DNA from: Glaciecola sp947496235
Lineage (GTDB): Bacteria > Pseudomonadota > Gammaproteobacteria > Enterobacterales > Alteromonadaceae
DNA length: 64,000 bases
NCBI RefSeq assembly: GCF_050306235.1
Contig: NZ_JBLWFH010000001.1
Location: 523,689 to 587,688 of the forward strand
Direction: 5' to 3'
The position numbers and the translations under genes were made by a program. How positions within the stretch are numbered: the stretch's first letter is position 1; each line of letters opens with the position of its first letter. Positions 26,729 through 35,196 of the stretch are shown here, one piece after another. Below the pieces are notes generated by a model. It worked only from the letters and a program-made list of their open reading frames with translations. It was not told the DNA's origin and ran no database searches.

Positions 26729-27308
26729 GTGTTTTCTCCTTGGGTTGACGCTGCGTACAACGAGGATCTGCAGCCTGAAAAGCAGCGATCTCTTTATCAC
26801 CAATGGACAATGGCGCACAGCCGTGATCTTTCTCACAAACGAAATCGTATTTAATGCCAGCAGCATGACAGCTCAGGCACTCACGCCCCTCAAAATTTAC
26901 CGCGTGATCTCCTCGGCTCGTGATCGTGGTGCTCTCTTCAGTCACTGTGAGGGCGAGAAACTCCCAGCCATTACTGTCTGGATATTTCTCACTTGATTGT
27001 TTGACCATCGCTTCAAATGGAACGAGTTGCATCACAGTCCCAACAGGATACTCCATATCAGGGACGCGTTCAGAAAAAATATGGATGGCTTCCTTAAGTT
27101 TTTCCGGATCAGAATGGAACAAGAAGGTATTACGTACTTTGGGTAAATCATAAATGCAGCCAAACATTTCCGCGGTAACCTGAACGTTATTGTCGGATCG
27201 GGTCGAAGCTCCTGCTTGAGTTGGAAAGGCAATGAAAGATGCGGCAAACAAGATTATTATTGCAACCAGTATGGGATTATCTTCAGAACTTAGATTGATT
27301 ATTCTCAT
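26715..27308 (-). CDS. Periplasmic c-type haem protein, cytochrome P460-like
   Basis: The 197-aa protein has a signal peptide (ILVAIIILFAASFIAFPTQAGA, after residue ~12). The domain has VGTVMQLVPFEAMVKQSSEKYPDSNGWEFLAL and a single haem-binding CLSCH in GRECLSCHAAGIKYDFVCEKDHGC near residue 145. P460-type proteins end in a similar C-x-x-C-H block, so I favour that family at moderate confidence. A periplasmic haem protein encoded with, and overlapping, a cytosolic flavin reductase is unusual. It could sense or oxidise a small nitrogen or carbonyl compound. Confidence 0.65.
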   Translation of the reverse strand: MRIINLSSEDNPILVAIIILFAASFIAFPTQAGASTRSDNNVQVTAEMFGCIYDLPKVRNTFLFHSDPEKLKEAIHIFSERVPDMEYPVGTVMQLVPFEAMVKQSSEKYPDSNGWEFLALTVTEESTTITSRGDHAVNFEGRECLSCHAAGIKYDFVCEKDHGCAPLSIGDKEIAAFQAADPRCTQRQPKEKTRENS

Positions 27309-27420
27309 GCGTTTTCTACCTATGTGAACGATGTATTAAACCCTTTACTTCTATTCCAACCTAAGCGGAATAGAAGGAGGCTTCATCGTTGTGCTGGATC
27401 AATTCGGTCGTCGTTTTCCG

Positions 27421-28098
27421 TTATTTCAGCAACGCCAGAATCTCGCGCGCGGCGGCAGCGGATGAGGCAGGGTTCTGACCGGTGACGAGCTTGCCGTCCC
27501 GCAGAACAAAGCTGGCCCAATCGGCGCCTTTCTCATAATTGCCACCATTAGCTTTGAGCATATCCTCGACCAGGAAGGGCACTACGTTGGTCAGGCCAAC
27601 AGCCTCTTCTTCGGTGTTGGTGAAGCCTGTCACACGTCGCCCTGAGACCAAGGGCTTGCCGTCTGTGCCTTGAGTGTGGCGGAATACAGCGGGTGCGTGG
27701 CAGACTGCCCCAACAGGCAAGCCAGCAGCCGCAAAGGCTTCGATCAGGCGTTTGCTGTCTGCATCCTCGGCTAGATCCCACAAAGGGCCATGACCACCGG
27801 GATAGAAGATTGCATCGAACCTGTCTTCTGTCATCTCGGATAGTTTCACCGTTGTCGCAAGATGCTTTTGCGTCTCAGCATCGCCCTTGAAACGACGGGT
27901 GTCGTCAGTTTGCGCTTCCAGACTATCGCTGGACGGATCAATGGGTGGTTGCCCCCCCTTTGGCGTGGCCAGAGTAATATCCGCTCCGGCATCCTTAAAG
28001 ACATAATAGGGCGCAGCAAACTCCTCCAGCCAAAAGCCTGTTTTTTTACCAGTGTCTCCAAGTTCGTCATGGGACGTGAGTATCATCAGAATTTTCAT
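27421..28098 (-). CDS. DJ-1/PfpI-family protein (Hsp31-like glyoxalase III/chaperone)
   Basis: The 225-aa type 1 glutamine amidotransferase-like protein has the nucleophile-elbow cysteine in VGAVCHAPAVF (~residue 130) and the family motifs GFWLEEFAAPYYVFKDAGADITLATPKGG and FYPGGHGPLWDL. Relatives convert methylglyoxal to lactate without glutathione and protect proteins from carbonyl damage. The Shine-Dalgarno TAGGAGAA lies just before the ATG. It follows the MDR reductase by nine bases. This pair is visibly more GC-rich than the rest of the cargo. Confidence 0.87.
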   Translation of the reverse strand: MKILMILTSHDELGDTGKKTGFWLEEFAAPYYVFKDAGADITLATPKGGQPPIDPSSDSLEAQTDDTRRFKGDAETQKHLATTVKLSEMTEDRFDAIFYPGGHGPLWDLAEDADSKRLIEAFAAAGLPVGAVCHAPAVFRHTQGTDGKPLVSGRRVTGFTNTEEEAVGLTNVVPFLVEDMLKANGGNYEKGADWASFVLRDGKLVTGQNPASSAAAAREILALLK

Positions 28099-28107
28099 GT
28101 AATTCTC

Positions 28108-29145
28108 CTATTTTGTGGTGCTAACGCGGATCACGCGCTTGCCAAAGTTATCGCCGTTGAGAAGGCCGATGAAGGCTTCCGGGGCATTTTCCAAGCCACC
28201 AATGACCTCTTCGCGATACTTGATTTTTCCACTTTCCACCCAAGCACCCATCTGTTTGGCGAATTCCGGATATAGGTGACCGAAACTGTCAAAGATGATA
28301 AATCCTTGAACCTTTACCTTGTTCCGAAGAATCTGCCCCATTAACCAATTCATTCGGTCTGGCCCGCCGGGCAGTTCGGTGGCGTTGTATTGCGAGACCA
28401 GTCCACACACCGGCACACGCGCATGCGGGTTCAAAAGCGGGATCACCGCATCCAGAACCTTGCCGCCCACGTTTTCGAAATAGACATCGATGCCGTCCGG
28501 ACTGGCCTTGGCAAGCTGATCCGCAAAGTCTGGTGCCTTGTGGTCGATGCATGCATCGAAACCCAGCTCGTCAACCGCATAGGCGCATTTTTCCGGCCCG
28601 CCTGCGATGCCAACAACACGGCAGCCCAGCAGTTTGCCAATTTGGCCTACGGTTGCGCCGACCGGACCCGTCGCCGCGGCCACCACAATTGTCTCCCCGG
28701 GTTTGGGCTCACCGATCTGCGTCAGGCCAGCCCAGGCGGTAAACCCAGGCATGCCTAAGATCCCAAGTGCCCAGGATGGGTGCTCTGGCGAAACGCCAAG
28801 ATTAGTAACCCCTTCACCATCGGAAAGAGCGTAATCCTGCCAGCCGTTGAAGCTAAGCACCCAGTCGCCCTCCGCGAAGCCATCAAGCTTCGAAGTAACC
28901 ACTTTGGCAACCGTGCCGCCAACCATGACATCGCCGACCTCAACCGGTGCAGCATAAGAAGGCGCATCACTCATTCTGCCGCGCATATACGGGTCGAGTG
29001 ACAAGTACTCGGTACGCAAAAGCATCTGATTGTCACCGACAGAAGGAATCGCCTCCTCTTCTAGCCTTAGAGTGTCCAGAGTCGGCTCGCCCGTAGGGCG
29101 CTTCGCCAACACGAGCTTGCGGTTTGCGGTGTCTGTTTGTTTCAT
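28108..29145 (-). CDS. NADP-dependent 2-alkenal/curcumin-type reductase (MDR family, CurA-like)
   Basis: This 345-aa zinc-independent medium-chain dehydrogenase/reductase has an N-terminal LSLDPYMRGRMSDAPSYAAPVEVGDVMVGG. Its nucleotide-binding region has VVAAATGPVGATVGQIGKLLGCRVVGIAGG, and the C-terminus has DSFGHLYPEFAKQMGAWV and GLLNGDNFGKRVIRV. Homologues (leukotriene B4 12-hydroxydehydrogenase/alkenal reductases, E. coli CurA) reduce the alpha,beta double bond of enals and enones. A strong ribosome site (GGAGGAG) precedes it. It lies 12 bases after the YqhD-like gene, in the operon headed by ohr. Confidence 0.9.
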   Translation of the reverse strand: MKQTDTANRKLVLAKRPTGEPTLDTLRLEEEAIPSVGDNQMLLRTEYLSLDPYMRGRMSDAPSYAAPVEVGDVMVGGTVAKVVTSKLDGFAEGDWVLSFNGWQDYALSDGEGVTNLGVSPEHPSWALGILGMPGFTAWAGLTQIGEPKPGETIVVAAATGPVGATVGQIGKLLGCRVVGIAGGPEKCAYAVDELGFDACIDHKAPDFADQLAKASPDGIDVYFENVGGKVLDAVIPLLNPHARVPVCGLVSQYNATELPGGPDRMNWLMGQILRNKVKVQGFIIFDSFGHLYPEFAKQMGAWVESGKIKYREEVIGGLENAPEAFIGLLNGDNFGKRVIRVSTTK

Positions 29146-29157
29146 GTTCGACTCCTC

Positions 29158-30315
29158 CTACAAAGCAGCTTCAAGAATGCGACGAGCTTCATCGGGGCCG
29201 ATAGCGTTATGTTCCCCAAGTGCAGTCATTCCATGTTCCTTTAAGGCACTAACGATGTGATTGATTCCGTCAGCATCAACGTCATAGTCGCCTAACCGAG
29301 TCTTGATACCCATCTGCTCGAAGAAACCGCGCGTTGCTTCGATTACCGCGTCAATTCGTTCATCATCGGATCCTTCGCGGATATTCCAGACATTGCTGGC
29401 ATACTGGAGAAGCTTTTCACGCTTAGCTTCGCGCTGATCATCGATCAATGATGGCAGCACAACCGCCAGCGTGCGGGCGTGATCGGTATCATTCAGTGCA
29501 GTAATTTCGTGCCCAATCATATGAGTGGCCCAGTCTTGAGGTACACCTGCACCAATAAGCCCATTCAGAGCCATGGTCGCAGTCCACATCAAATTGGCAC
29601 GAATGTCGTAATCTTTGGGAGTCTCAAGTGCCTTGGGGCCAAGCTCGATCAATGTGCGCAGAAGGGTTTCAGCAAAACCGTCCTGAACTGGCGCGGCAAC
29701 TGGATAGGTCAGATACTGCTCGGTCGTATGAACGAAGGCGTCCACTACACCGTTGGCAATCTGGCGAGATGGCAGAGTGTAGGTGACCTCCGGATCCAGA
29801 ACCGAGAACACCGGGTAGCAATAAAGGCTACTAAACGGCAGTTTTGCCTCTTTTTCTGGATTGGTAATCACCCCGCCAGAGTTCATCTCGGATCCCGTAG
29901 CTGGTAGCGTCAACACAGAGCCAAACGGCACCGCTTGGGTAATGACTGATCCACGTGAGGTAAGAATGTCCCAGGCGTCACCGTCATACTTTACCGCCGC
30001 CGCAATAAACTTGGTGGCGTCGATGACCGACCCGCCGCCAACGGCAAGCAAGAAAGTAACGGCATTTTCGCGAATCATCTCAACTGCTTTTAGCGTTGTA
30101 GCATAGCGTGGGTTAGGTTCAATACCTCCAAACTCCAGGATTGCCCGGCCAGCAAGAGCTTCGCGTACTTGGTCCAGCACACCCGTACGTTCGGCACTGC
30201 CACCGCCATATAGAATCAAAACTTTCGCATCAGCGGGAACCTGATCTTTCAGCTCCGCAATACTGCCTTTGCCAAACAAAATTCTGGTAGGGTTGTGAAA
30301 GTTGAAATTTTTCAT
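29158..30315 (-). CDS. YqhD-like NADPH-dependent iron-containing aldehyde reductase
   Basis: The 385-aa protein closely follows E. coli YqhD along its length. It has NFHNPTRILFGKGSIAELK at the N-terminus, YGGGS and VGGGSVIDATKFIA for NADPH, and TLPATGSEMNSGGVI. Metal ligands are Asp and His in NGVVDAFVHTTEQY and the two His in PQDWATHMIGHEITALNDTDHA. YqhD reduces acrolein, malondialdehyde, butanal and other short aldehydes. An upstream ATG gives extra residues, but the ATG at 30315 with AAGGAA fits the family. It starts one base after the ohr stop. Confidence 0.93.
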   Translation of the reverse strand: MKNFNFHNPTRILFGKGSIAELKDQVPADAKVLILYGGGSAERTGVLDQVREALAGRAILEFGGIEPNPRYATTLKAVEMIRENAVTFLLAVGGGSVIDATKFIAAAVKYDGDAWDILTSRGSVITQAVPFGSVLTLPATGSEMNSGGVITNPEKEAKLPFSSLYCYPVFSVLDPEVTYTLPSRQIANGVVDAFVHTTEQYLTYPVAAPVQDGFAETLLRTLIELGPKALETPKDYDIRANLMWTATMALNGLIGAGVPQDWATHMIGHEITALNDTDHARTLAVVLPSLIDDQREAKREKLLQYASNVWNIREGSDDERIDAVIEATRGFFEQMGIKTRLGDYDVDADGINHIVSALKEHGMTALGEHNAIGPDEARRILEAAL

Positions 30316-30316
30316 A

Positions 30317-30733
30317 TCAGTTTCCTTCAGTTTCAATATGTAAACGGACATCAATATTCCCGCGGATGGCATTGGAGTAAGGACAAAGTTGATGTGTCGC
30401 CTCAACCAGTCGCTGTGCGTCCTCGCGGGCCATTCCTAGCAAGTGAGCAGTGATGTCGAGGTCAAGCCCGTATCCACCACCGGATCGTTGGCCGATACCC
30501 ACTTCAATCGAAGTTTTTGCCCCCTTGGCATTAAGCTTGAGTTGCTTTGCGGTGATCTCCATCGCGCTGTCAAAACAAGCGGCATAACCAAGTGCAAACA
30601 ATTGTTCAGGGTTTACACCATCTTCATCGCTATCGGGTCGAACCATTTGGACCGAAAAGCTACCGTCGTTCAGGGTTGAAGTTCCTGAGCGTCCGCCCGT
30701 TGCCGTTGCCGCAGTTTTGTAGAAAATCTTCAT
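30317..30733 (-). CDS. Organic hydroperoxide resistance protein (Ohr/OsmC family)
   Basis: The 138-aa thiol peroxidase has the two redox cysteines in GYAACFDSAMEI (~residue 54) and HQLCPYSNAIRGN (~residue 118), and the VNPEQLFALGYAAC signature of the Ohr subgroup. It reduces fatty-acid and other organic hydroperoxides using lipoylated proteins. AAGGAG precedes the ATG. A TAGAC-N5-GACTA box lies 18 bases upstream, so this gene probably begins a NemR-controlled operon running through the YqhD-, CurA- and PfpI-like genes and perhaps to the MFS pump. Confidence 0.92.
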   Translation of the reverse strand: MKIFYKTAATATGGRSGTSTLNDGSFSVQMVRPDSDEDGVNPEQLFALGYAACFDSAMEITAKQLKLNAKGAKTSIEVGIGQRSGGGYGLDLDITAHLLGMAREDAQRLVEATHQLCPYSNAIRGNIDVRLHIETEGN

Positions 30734-30750
30734 GATCTATCACTCCTTAT

Positions 30751-30765
30751 TAGACCGGTCGACTA
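30751..30765. promoter_or_regulatory. NemR-type box 1 (upstream of ohr operon)
   Basis: TAGAC-CGGTC-GACTA matches the recurring TAGAC-N5-GTCTA dyad with one swapped base pair in the right arm. It lies 18 bp before the ohr ATG, where repressor binding would block transcription or initiation. Confidence 0.7.
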
Positions 30766-30813
30766 TTTGATGATAAAAAAATACCTCGGGGGCATCTTTT
30801 GGCGCGTCACCAT

Positions 30814-32205
30814 CTAAAATGGCGCGTCAATATCAACCACCGAAATGAGCTTGTGGTTGACAAATTCCCTGATTCCGAGCCCGATCAGTTCTCGGCCGTA
30901 GCCAGACCGCCCGATACCACCGAAAGGTAAGTCAGCCTTGGCCATGGTCGGGTGATTTACAAAGACCATCCCAGTAGAAATCTGTTTCGCAACATCAGCA
31001 CCACGCTTTGGGTCGGCAGTAAATACAGACCCGCCAAGCCCGAACGGTGAATCATTGGCAATGCGTATTGCATCTACCTCATCCTTCGCACGAAACAGCA
31101 TCGAGACTGGGCCGAAGAATTCCCAATATCGAGCCGGGTTATCTTCTGAAAGATTAGTCAGAATGGTCGGTTGTACAAAAGCACCCGAACTGGGAACCTT
31201 TGGCCCAACTTCCGTTGCCGTAGCTCCGTAAAAAACTGCTTGGCGTATCTTGTCTTTAATCTCGTTTGCAGCAGCCTCGGAAGACAGGGGCGCTAACGTC
31301 GTGGTAGGATCCGCCGGATCACCTGCCCGAAGCTTCGCAACGCCGGCGGTGTAACCTTCAAAAAATTGGTCATATACGTCATCAACGACGATCATGCGCT
31401 TAGAAGAGACACAGACTTGACCGCCATTCCAGTGCCGTCCAAAGACCGCCCAATTAATGGTCTTCTCCATTTCCGCATCGGCCAACACCACAAACGCGTC
31501 TGCGCCTCCAAGTTCGAGCGTGGATTTCTTCAGTGCTTTGCCTGCCTGTGAGGCAACAATCGAGCCCGCACCTTCCGATCCGGTCAGCGCAACGCCATGG
31601 ACACGTGGATCGTTAATGATGGTTTCGATTTGAGAACGTGTCGCATAAAGGTTTTTGAACGCCCCTTGGGGCAAACCCGCCTCCAACATTAATTTTTCGA
31701 ATGCTGCAGCTGCCTGCGGAACATTCGAGGCATGCTTGAGCAACATGGTATTGCCAGCAGACAATTGTGGCGCTGCAATACGAGCCACTTGGTAAAACGG
31801 AAAGTTCCACGGCTCAATTGCCAACAAGACCCCCAAAGGCTCTGCGGACAGAACAGCATCACCTTCATCGGGATTGGCTACTGGCAGCTTTTCAGGCGCC
31901 AGTAAGGCTTCTGCATTGTTGGCATAATAGTCAAAGATATCCGCTGACAAGGCGATTTCGGCTTTAGCTTCGGAGACAAGCTTGCCCATTTCAACTGTCA
32001 ACAACTTGGCAAAAAAATCGACGTCACGACGTAATATGGTTGCGGCGGAGTGCATTACACAGGCACGTTCTGCAAACTCAGTTTCCTTCCACAATAAAAA
32101 TGCCGCATGAGCATTTTCAATAGCTTGATTAACTTCAGTATCGGTCGCGTCCGGGTACGCTTCCAAGAGTTCGCCGGTGTAAGGGTTTCGTGTTTCATAA
32201 GCCAT
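30814..32205 (-). CDS. NAD(P)-dependent succinate-semialdehyde/aldehyde dehydrogenase (Sad/GabD-like)
   Basis: The 463-aa ALDH-superfamily enzyme has PWNFPFYQVARIAAPQLSAGNTMLLKHA for the cofactor. The general base Glu is in STLELGGADAFVV (~residue 232) and the nucleophile Cys in NGGQVCVSSKRMIV (~residue 266). EFFGPVSMLF is the second conserved Glu region. Similarity in length and motifs is to the YneI/Sad group oxidising succinate semialdehyde and related aldehydes. Two NemR-type boxes occur in its promoter region and GAAAGG precedes the ATG. It may be the oxidative branch of aldehyde removal alongside reductive YqhD. Confidence 0.9.
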   Translation of the reverse strand: MAYETRNPYTGELLEAYPDATDTEVNQAIENAHAAFLLWKETEFAERACVMHSAATILRRDVDFFAKLLTVEMGKLVSEAKAEIALSADIFDYYANNAEALLAPEKLPVANPDEGDAVLSAEPLGVLLAIEPWNFPFYQVARIAAPQLSAGNTMLLKHASNVPQAAAAFEKLMLEAGLPQGAFKNLYATRSQIETIINDPRVHGVALTGSEGAGSIVASQAGKALKKSTLELGGADAFVVLADAEMEKTINWAVFGRHWNGGQVCVSSKRMIVVDDVYDQFFEGYTAGVAKLRAGDPADPTTTLAPLSSEAAANEIKDKIRQAVFYGATATEVGPKVPSSGAFVQPTILTNLSEDNPARYWEFFGPVSMLFRAKDEVDAIRIANDSPFGLGGSVFTADPKRGADVAKQISTGMVFVNHPTMAKADLPFGGIGRSGYGRELIGLGIREFVNHKLISVVDIDAPF

Positions 32206-32274
32206 AATTAAATCCTTTCGCGTGGGGCGCGTTTGGGTTGTAAATCTCGAGTTTATTCATAACCCGCAAACTAC

Positions 32275-32298
32275 TAGACCGGTCATCTAGATGACCGG
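32275..32298. promoter_or_regulatory. NemR-type box 2 overlapping a 20-bp perfect palindrome
   Basis: TAGAC-CGGTC-ATCTA (32275-32289) overlaps the perfect palindrome CCGGTCATCTAGATGACCGG (32279-32298). It lies 70 bp upstream of the aldehyde dehydrogenase ATG. The overlap could allow two repressor dimers or a second regulator. Confidence 0.65.
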
Positions 32299-32356
32299 GA
32301 AAATAAAAACATGAAATCTAATTGCTTATCATGCCAAGTTTCAGCTTAACCTCGAA

Positions 32357-32371
32357 TAGACCAGTCGTCTA
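32357..32371. promoter_or_regulatory. NemR-type box 3
   Basis: TAGAC-CAGTC-GTCTA has perfect 5-bp arms and lies 152 bp upstream of the aldehyde dehydrogenase ATG. It is the second box in this intergenic region, which is AT-rich and about 340 bp long and otherwise without a gene. Confidence 0.7.
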
Positions 32372-32547
32372 TAATTTTTTTGAAATAACTATAATCTTTA
32401 AGGGTAACAACCCCTCAAAAGGTCGTTAGTCCGCCTCATGAATTCTCTCGGATCAGTATTTCAACATGCCACACCTTTCCACCATAAACTGGACAGGCCC
32501 GTGCCGACGTTATCAACATGTCCCGCATATCCAGAACGATGATAAAT

Positions 32548-33714
32548 TTAGTCCGACACCTTCTCAGGTATTCTGGGCGCCGAGGCAGCCTGCGAATCGT
32601 AGGTGGGGTAGTCGACATATCCCTTGTCAGTTCCACCGTACATTGTTGTGGGATCAACCTCGTTCCAAGGCAGCCCTTGCCGTATTCGATACGGTAAATC
32701 CGGGTTTGCAATAAACGGCTTCCCAAAAGCGAACAAGTCGCCGTATCCAGCATCAAGCATACGAAGCGCTTTCTCCGGAGTGTATCGGCCTGCATAAATC
32801 AGAGCGCCACTAAAAGCACCTCGGAGCGCACTGCAGAAGCTGTCAGGCAATTCTGGTGCATTGTCCCAGTCGGCTTCAGCGATAGAAATATAGGCAATAC
32901 CCATGCGCTCTAACAATTTTGCCGCTTCTAGGTAGGTTTCGTGAGGGTCTGTTTCAACCAATCCCAGATAAACACGTGCCTCTTCCGTGCTCTCGAATAA
33001 GGGAGCAAACCTCACTCCCAAGCGCTCAGCCCCCACTTCTTCTGAAATTGCGGCCACAATCTCTTCCAGGAAGCGCAGGCGGTTCCGCAAACTTCCGCCG
33101 TATTGATCCGTCCGATGATTAGTATGCTCTGAGATGAACTGGTTAACCAGATAGCCATTCGCGCTGTGGATTTCTACGCCATCAAAGCCGGCTTCCACGG
33201 CGTTACGAGCAGCGCGAGCATATAGCTTCACAAGCTCTTGAATTTCCTCGGTTGAAAGTGCGCGGGGCTCATCCGGATCAGCCAGTGCGCCCTCCCCTGG
33301 TGCTGTTTCTACGAACACTTTCACACCTTCTGCACGAATGGCTGAGGGTGCTACCGGAGCCTGTCCGTCCGGCTGAAGAGAATTATGAGAAACTCGCCCT
33401 ACATGCCACAGCTGACAAAAGATTTTGCCGCCTTCACGATGAACAGCACCGGTTACTTTTTTCCAACCCTCAATTTGTGCCGCTGTAAAAATACCCGGCG
33501 TCCAAGCGTACCCCTGACCTCTGGGCTCTATCTGCGTGCCTTCTGTGACCATGAAGCCAGCAGAAGCCCGCTGCGCATAGTAGTCAGCCATCAGATCGTT
33601 CGGAATATTTCCTGGCTGAGTGCTTCTTGAACGCGTGAGAGGCGGCAGAACAATACGATTTTTCAGTTCAAGCGAACCCAGACGAAAGGGCTCAAAAAGA
33701 GGGTTTACATTCAT
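32548..33714 (-). CDS. Old Yellow Enzyme family reductase (NemA-like), second copy
   Basis: This ~388-aa FMN reductase has LFEPFRLGSLELKNRIVLPPLTRSRS, FCQLWHVGRVSHNSLQPDG, the His-Asn pair in VEIHSANGYLVNQFI, RTDQYGGSLRNR and FAFGKPFIANPDLPYRIRQG. It resembles E. coli NemA/xenobiotic reductases that act on N-ethylmaleimide, glycerol trinitrate and nitroaromatics. I prefer the ATG at 33714 (AAAGGA upstream) over the one at 33744. It is clearly diverged from the copy at 25616, so this is not a recent duplication. In E. coli nemA is controlled by NemR, which fits the TetR gene at 37197. Confidence 0.9.
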   Translation of the reverse strand: MNVNPLFEPFRLGSLELKNRIVLPPLTRSRSTQPGNIPNDLMADYYAQRASAGFMVTEGTQIEPRGQGYAWTPGIFTAAQIEGWKKVTGAVHREGGKIFCQLWHVGRVSHNSLQPDGQAPVAPSAIRAEGVKVFVETAPGEGALADPDEPRALSTEEIQELVKLYARAARNAVEAGFDGVEIHSANGYLVNQFISEHTNHRTDQYGGSLRNRLRFLEEIVAAISEEVGAERLGVRFAPLFESTEEARVYLGLVETDPHETYLEAAKLLERMGIAYISIAEADWDNAPELPDSFCSALRGAFSGALIYAGRYTPEKALRMLDAGYGDLFAFGKPFIANPDLPYRIRQGLPWNEVDPTTMYGGTDKGYVDYPTYDSQAASAPRIPEKVSD

Positions 33715-33770
33715 AACGCTATTTCCTTTAAATAAAGTTTTCATACCGGAGCAAACAGTGCTCCATTACA

Positions 33771-35036
33771 TTAAAAGAGCCCCAGACCGGACTCATTCAG
33801 GCTGATAATAATATTTTTCTTCTCGGTGTAACTATCCAGCACCATTTTGTGAGCCTCCCGACCAATACTGGATTTTGTTGCTGGCATCTACAATAATCGT
33901 CGGAGAGATAAAGCAACTACGGGCCAGACTCGCAACAACCAGTCGCTCCCGCAATAATTATCCTTGCGCCTTCCTGAGTCGCCAGATCGATATAGCCGAG
34001 GATCCTTTCCATCTGTTGCTGGCTGAACTGCCTTCCCATTTGAGTGTTAAGGTCCAAGGATCTCCAACTTTTATCTCCTCAAAACGCTCCTTAAGCACAC
34101 CAATAAATTCGTCAAAGATAGCCCGATGGACAAACAGTCAAGCGCCGGACTCACACACTTTTCCCTAATTGAGGAAAATCGATATGATAATCCCTTCCAA
34201 AGCCTTCTCGATATTCGCATCGGGAACACAATGTTGGCCGATTTTCCACCCAGCTCTAGAGTCGCCGGTATTAGCTTTTCAGCCGCGGCTTTAGCTACGC
34301 GATATCCAACGGCTGTCGATCCGGTAAATGCCAACTTGTCGACATCGGGGTGATCAAGTAGCGCTTGTCCAGCCTCAGGACCGTCGCCGGTAACAATGTT
34401 GACGGTTCCTTGAGGTAATACTTCGTTAAGAATCTCTCCCAAAGTGAGCAAAGTAATCGAGGTCATCTCTGATGGTTTGATAACAACCGTGTTGCCAGCC
34501 GCTAGGGCCGGAGCCAACTTCCAGGCCGCCATCAACAGAGGAAAGTTCCACGGAATAATCTGCCCGACGACACCTATAAGCTCACTCAACACCAAACTCA
34601 GAGTCTGATTATCAAGTTGCGTTGCCTCGTCGCTATGCGAGCGAACAACACCCGCGAAATAACGAAAATGATCAACGGCCAGCGGGATATCGATTTGGCT
34701 GGATTCCCGCAAAGGCTTACCGTTATCCAGAGTTTCTAAGTACGCAAACTCTTGTGCTCGAGCCTCAAGCAAGTCCGCTATCGAGAGCAACGCGCGCTGA
34801 CGCTCCATCGGAGATGTGCTGCTCCAACGGGGAAAAGCCTCACGAGCAGCCTTTACAGCCAAATCCACGTCTTCGCTACTGGCCATCTGCAAATGTGAGA
34901 ATGTTTCTCCTGTGGCAGGGCTAACCGTTGGGATCATCCGGCGAGACCGGCTGTCTACCCATTGCCCGCCAATTAGCATTCGATAGCTAGGCTTAATATT
35001 CTCTAGCGCTTTCTCTTTAGTGGCACTATGACTCAT
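33771..35036 (-). pseudogene. Aldehyde dehydrogenase pseudogene (frameshifted, internal loss)
   Basis: From the ATG at 35036 about 270 codons read as a normal ALDH: YRMLIGGQWVDSRSRRMIP, IPWNFPLLMAAWKLAPALAAGNTVVIKPSE, and the Glu motif TLELGGKSANIVFP. The frame then breaks near 34230. Shifted frames continue the family (EGKVCESGARLFVHRAIFDEF, with the catalytic Cys), and the recognisable C-terminus IGREAHKMVLDSYTEKKNII ends at 33771. The central ~150 residues are partly missing. The truncated 321-aa product would lack the active-site region. Confidence 0.82.
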
Positions 35037-35196
35037 TCTCTGCTCCTACCTTTGCCGAAACATCGTTTCCAAACACAATCCATAGCGAACTAGCACTCAA
35101 AATTGCGCGTGCACCTGGTACCGAGTCATGACAAGGGCAATGTTACGGTGGTAATATCACAAACAGAAACAGTAATTATTTGTTACAAATACAAAT

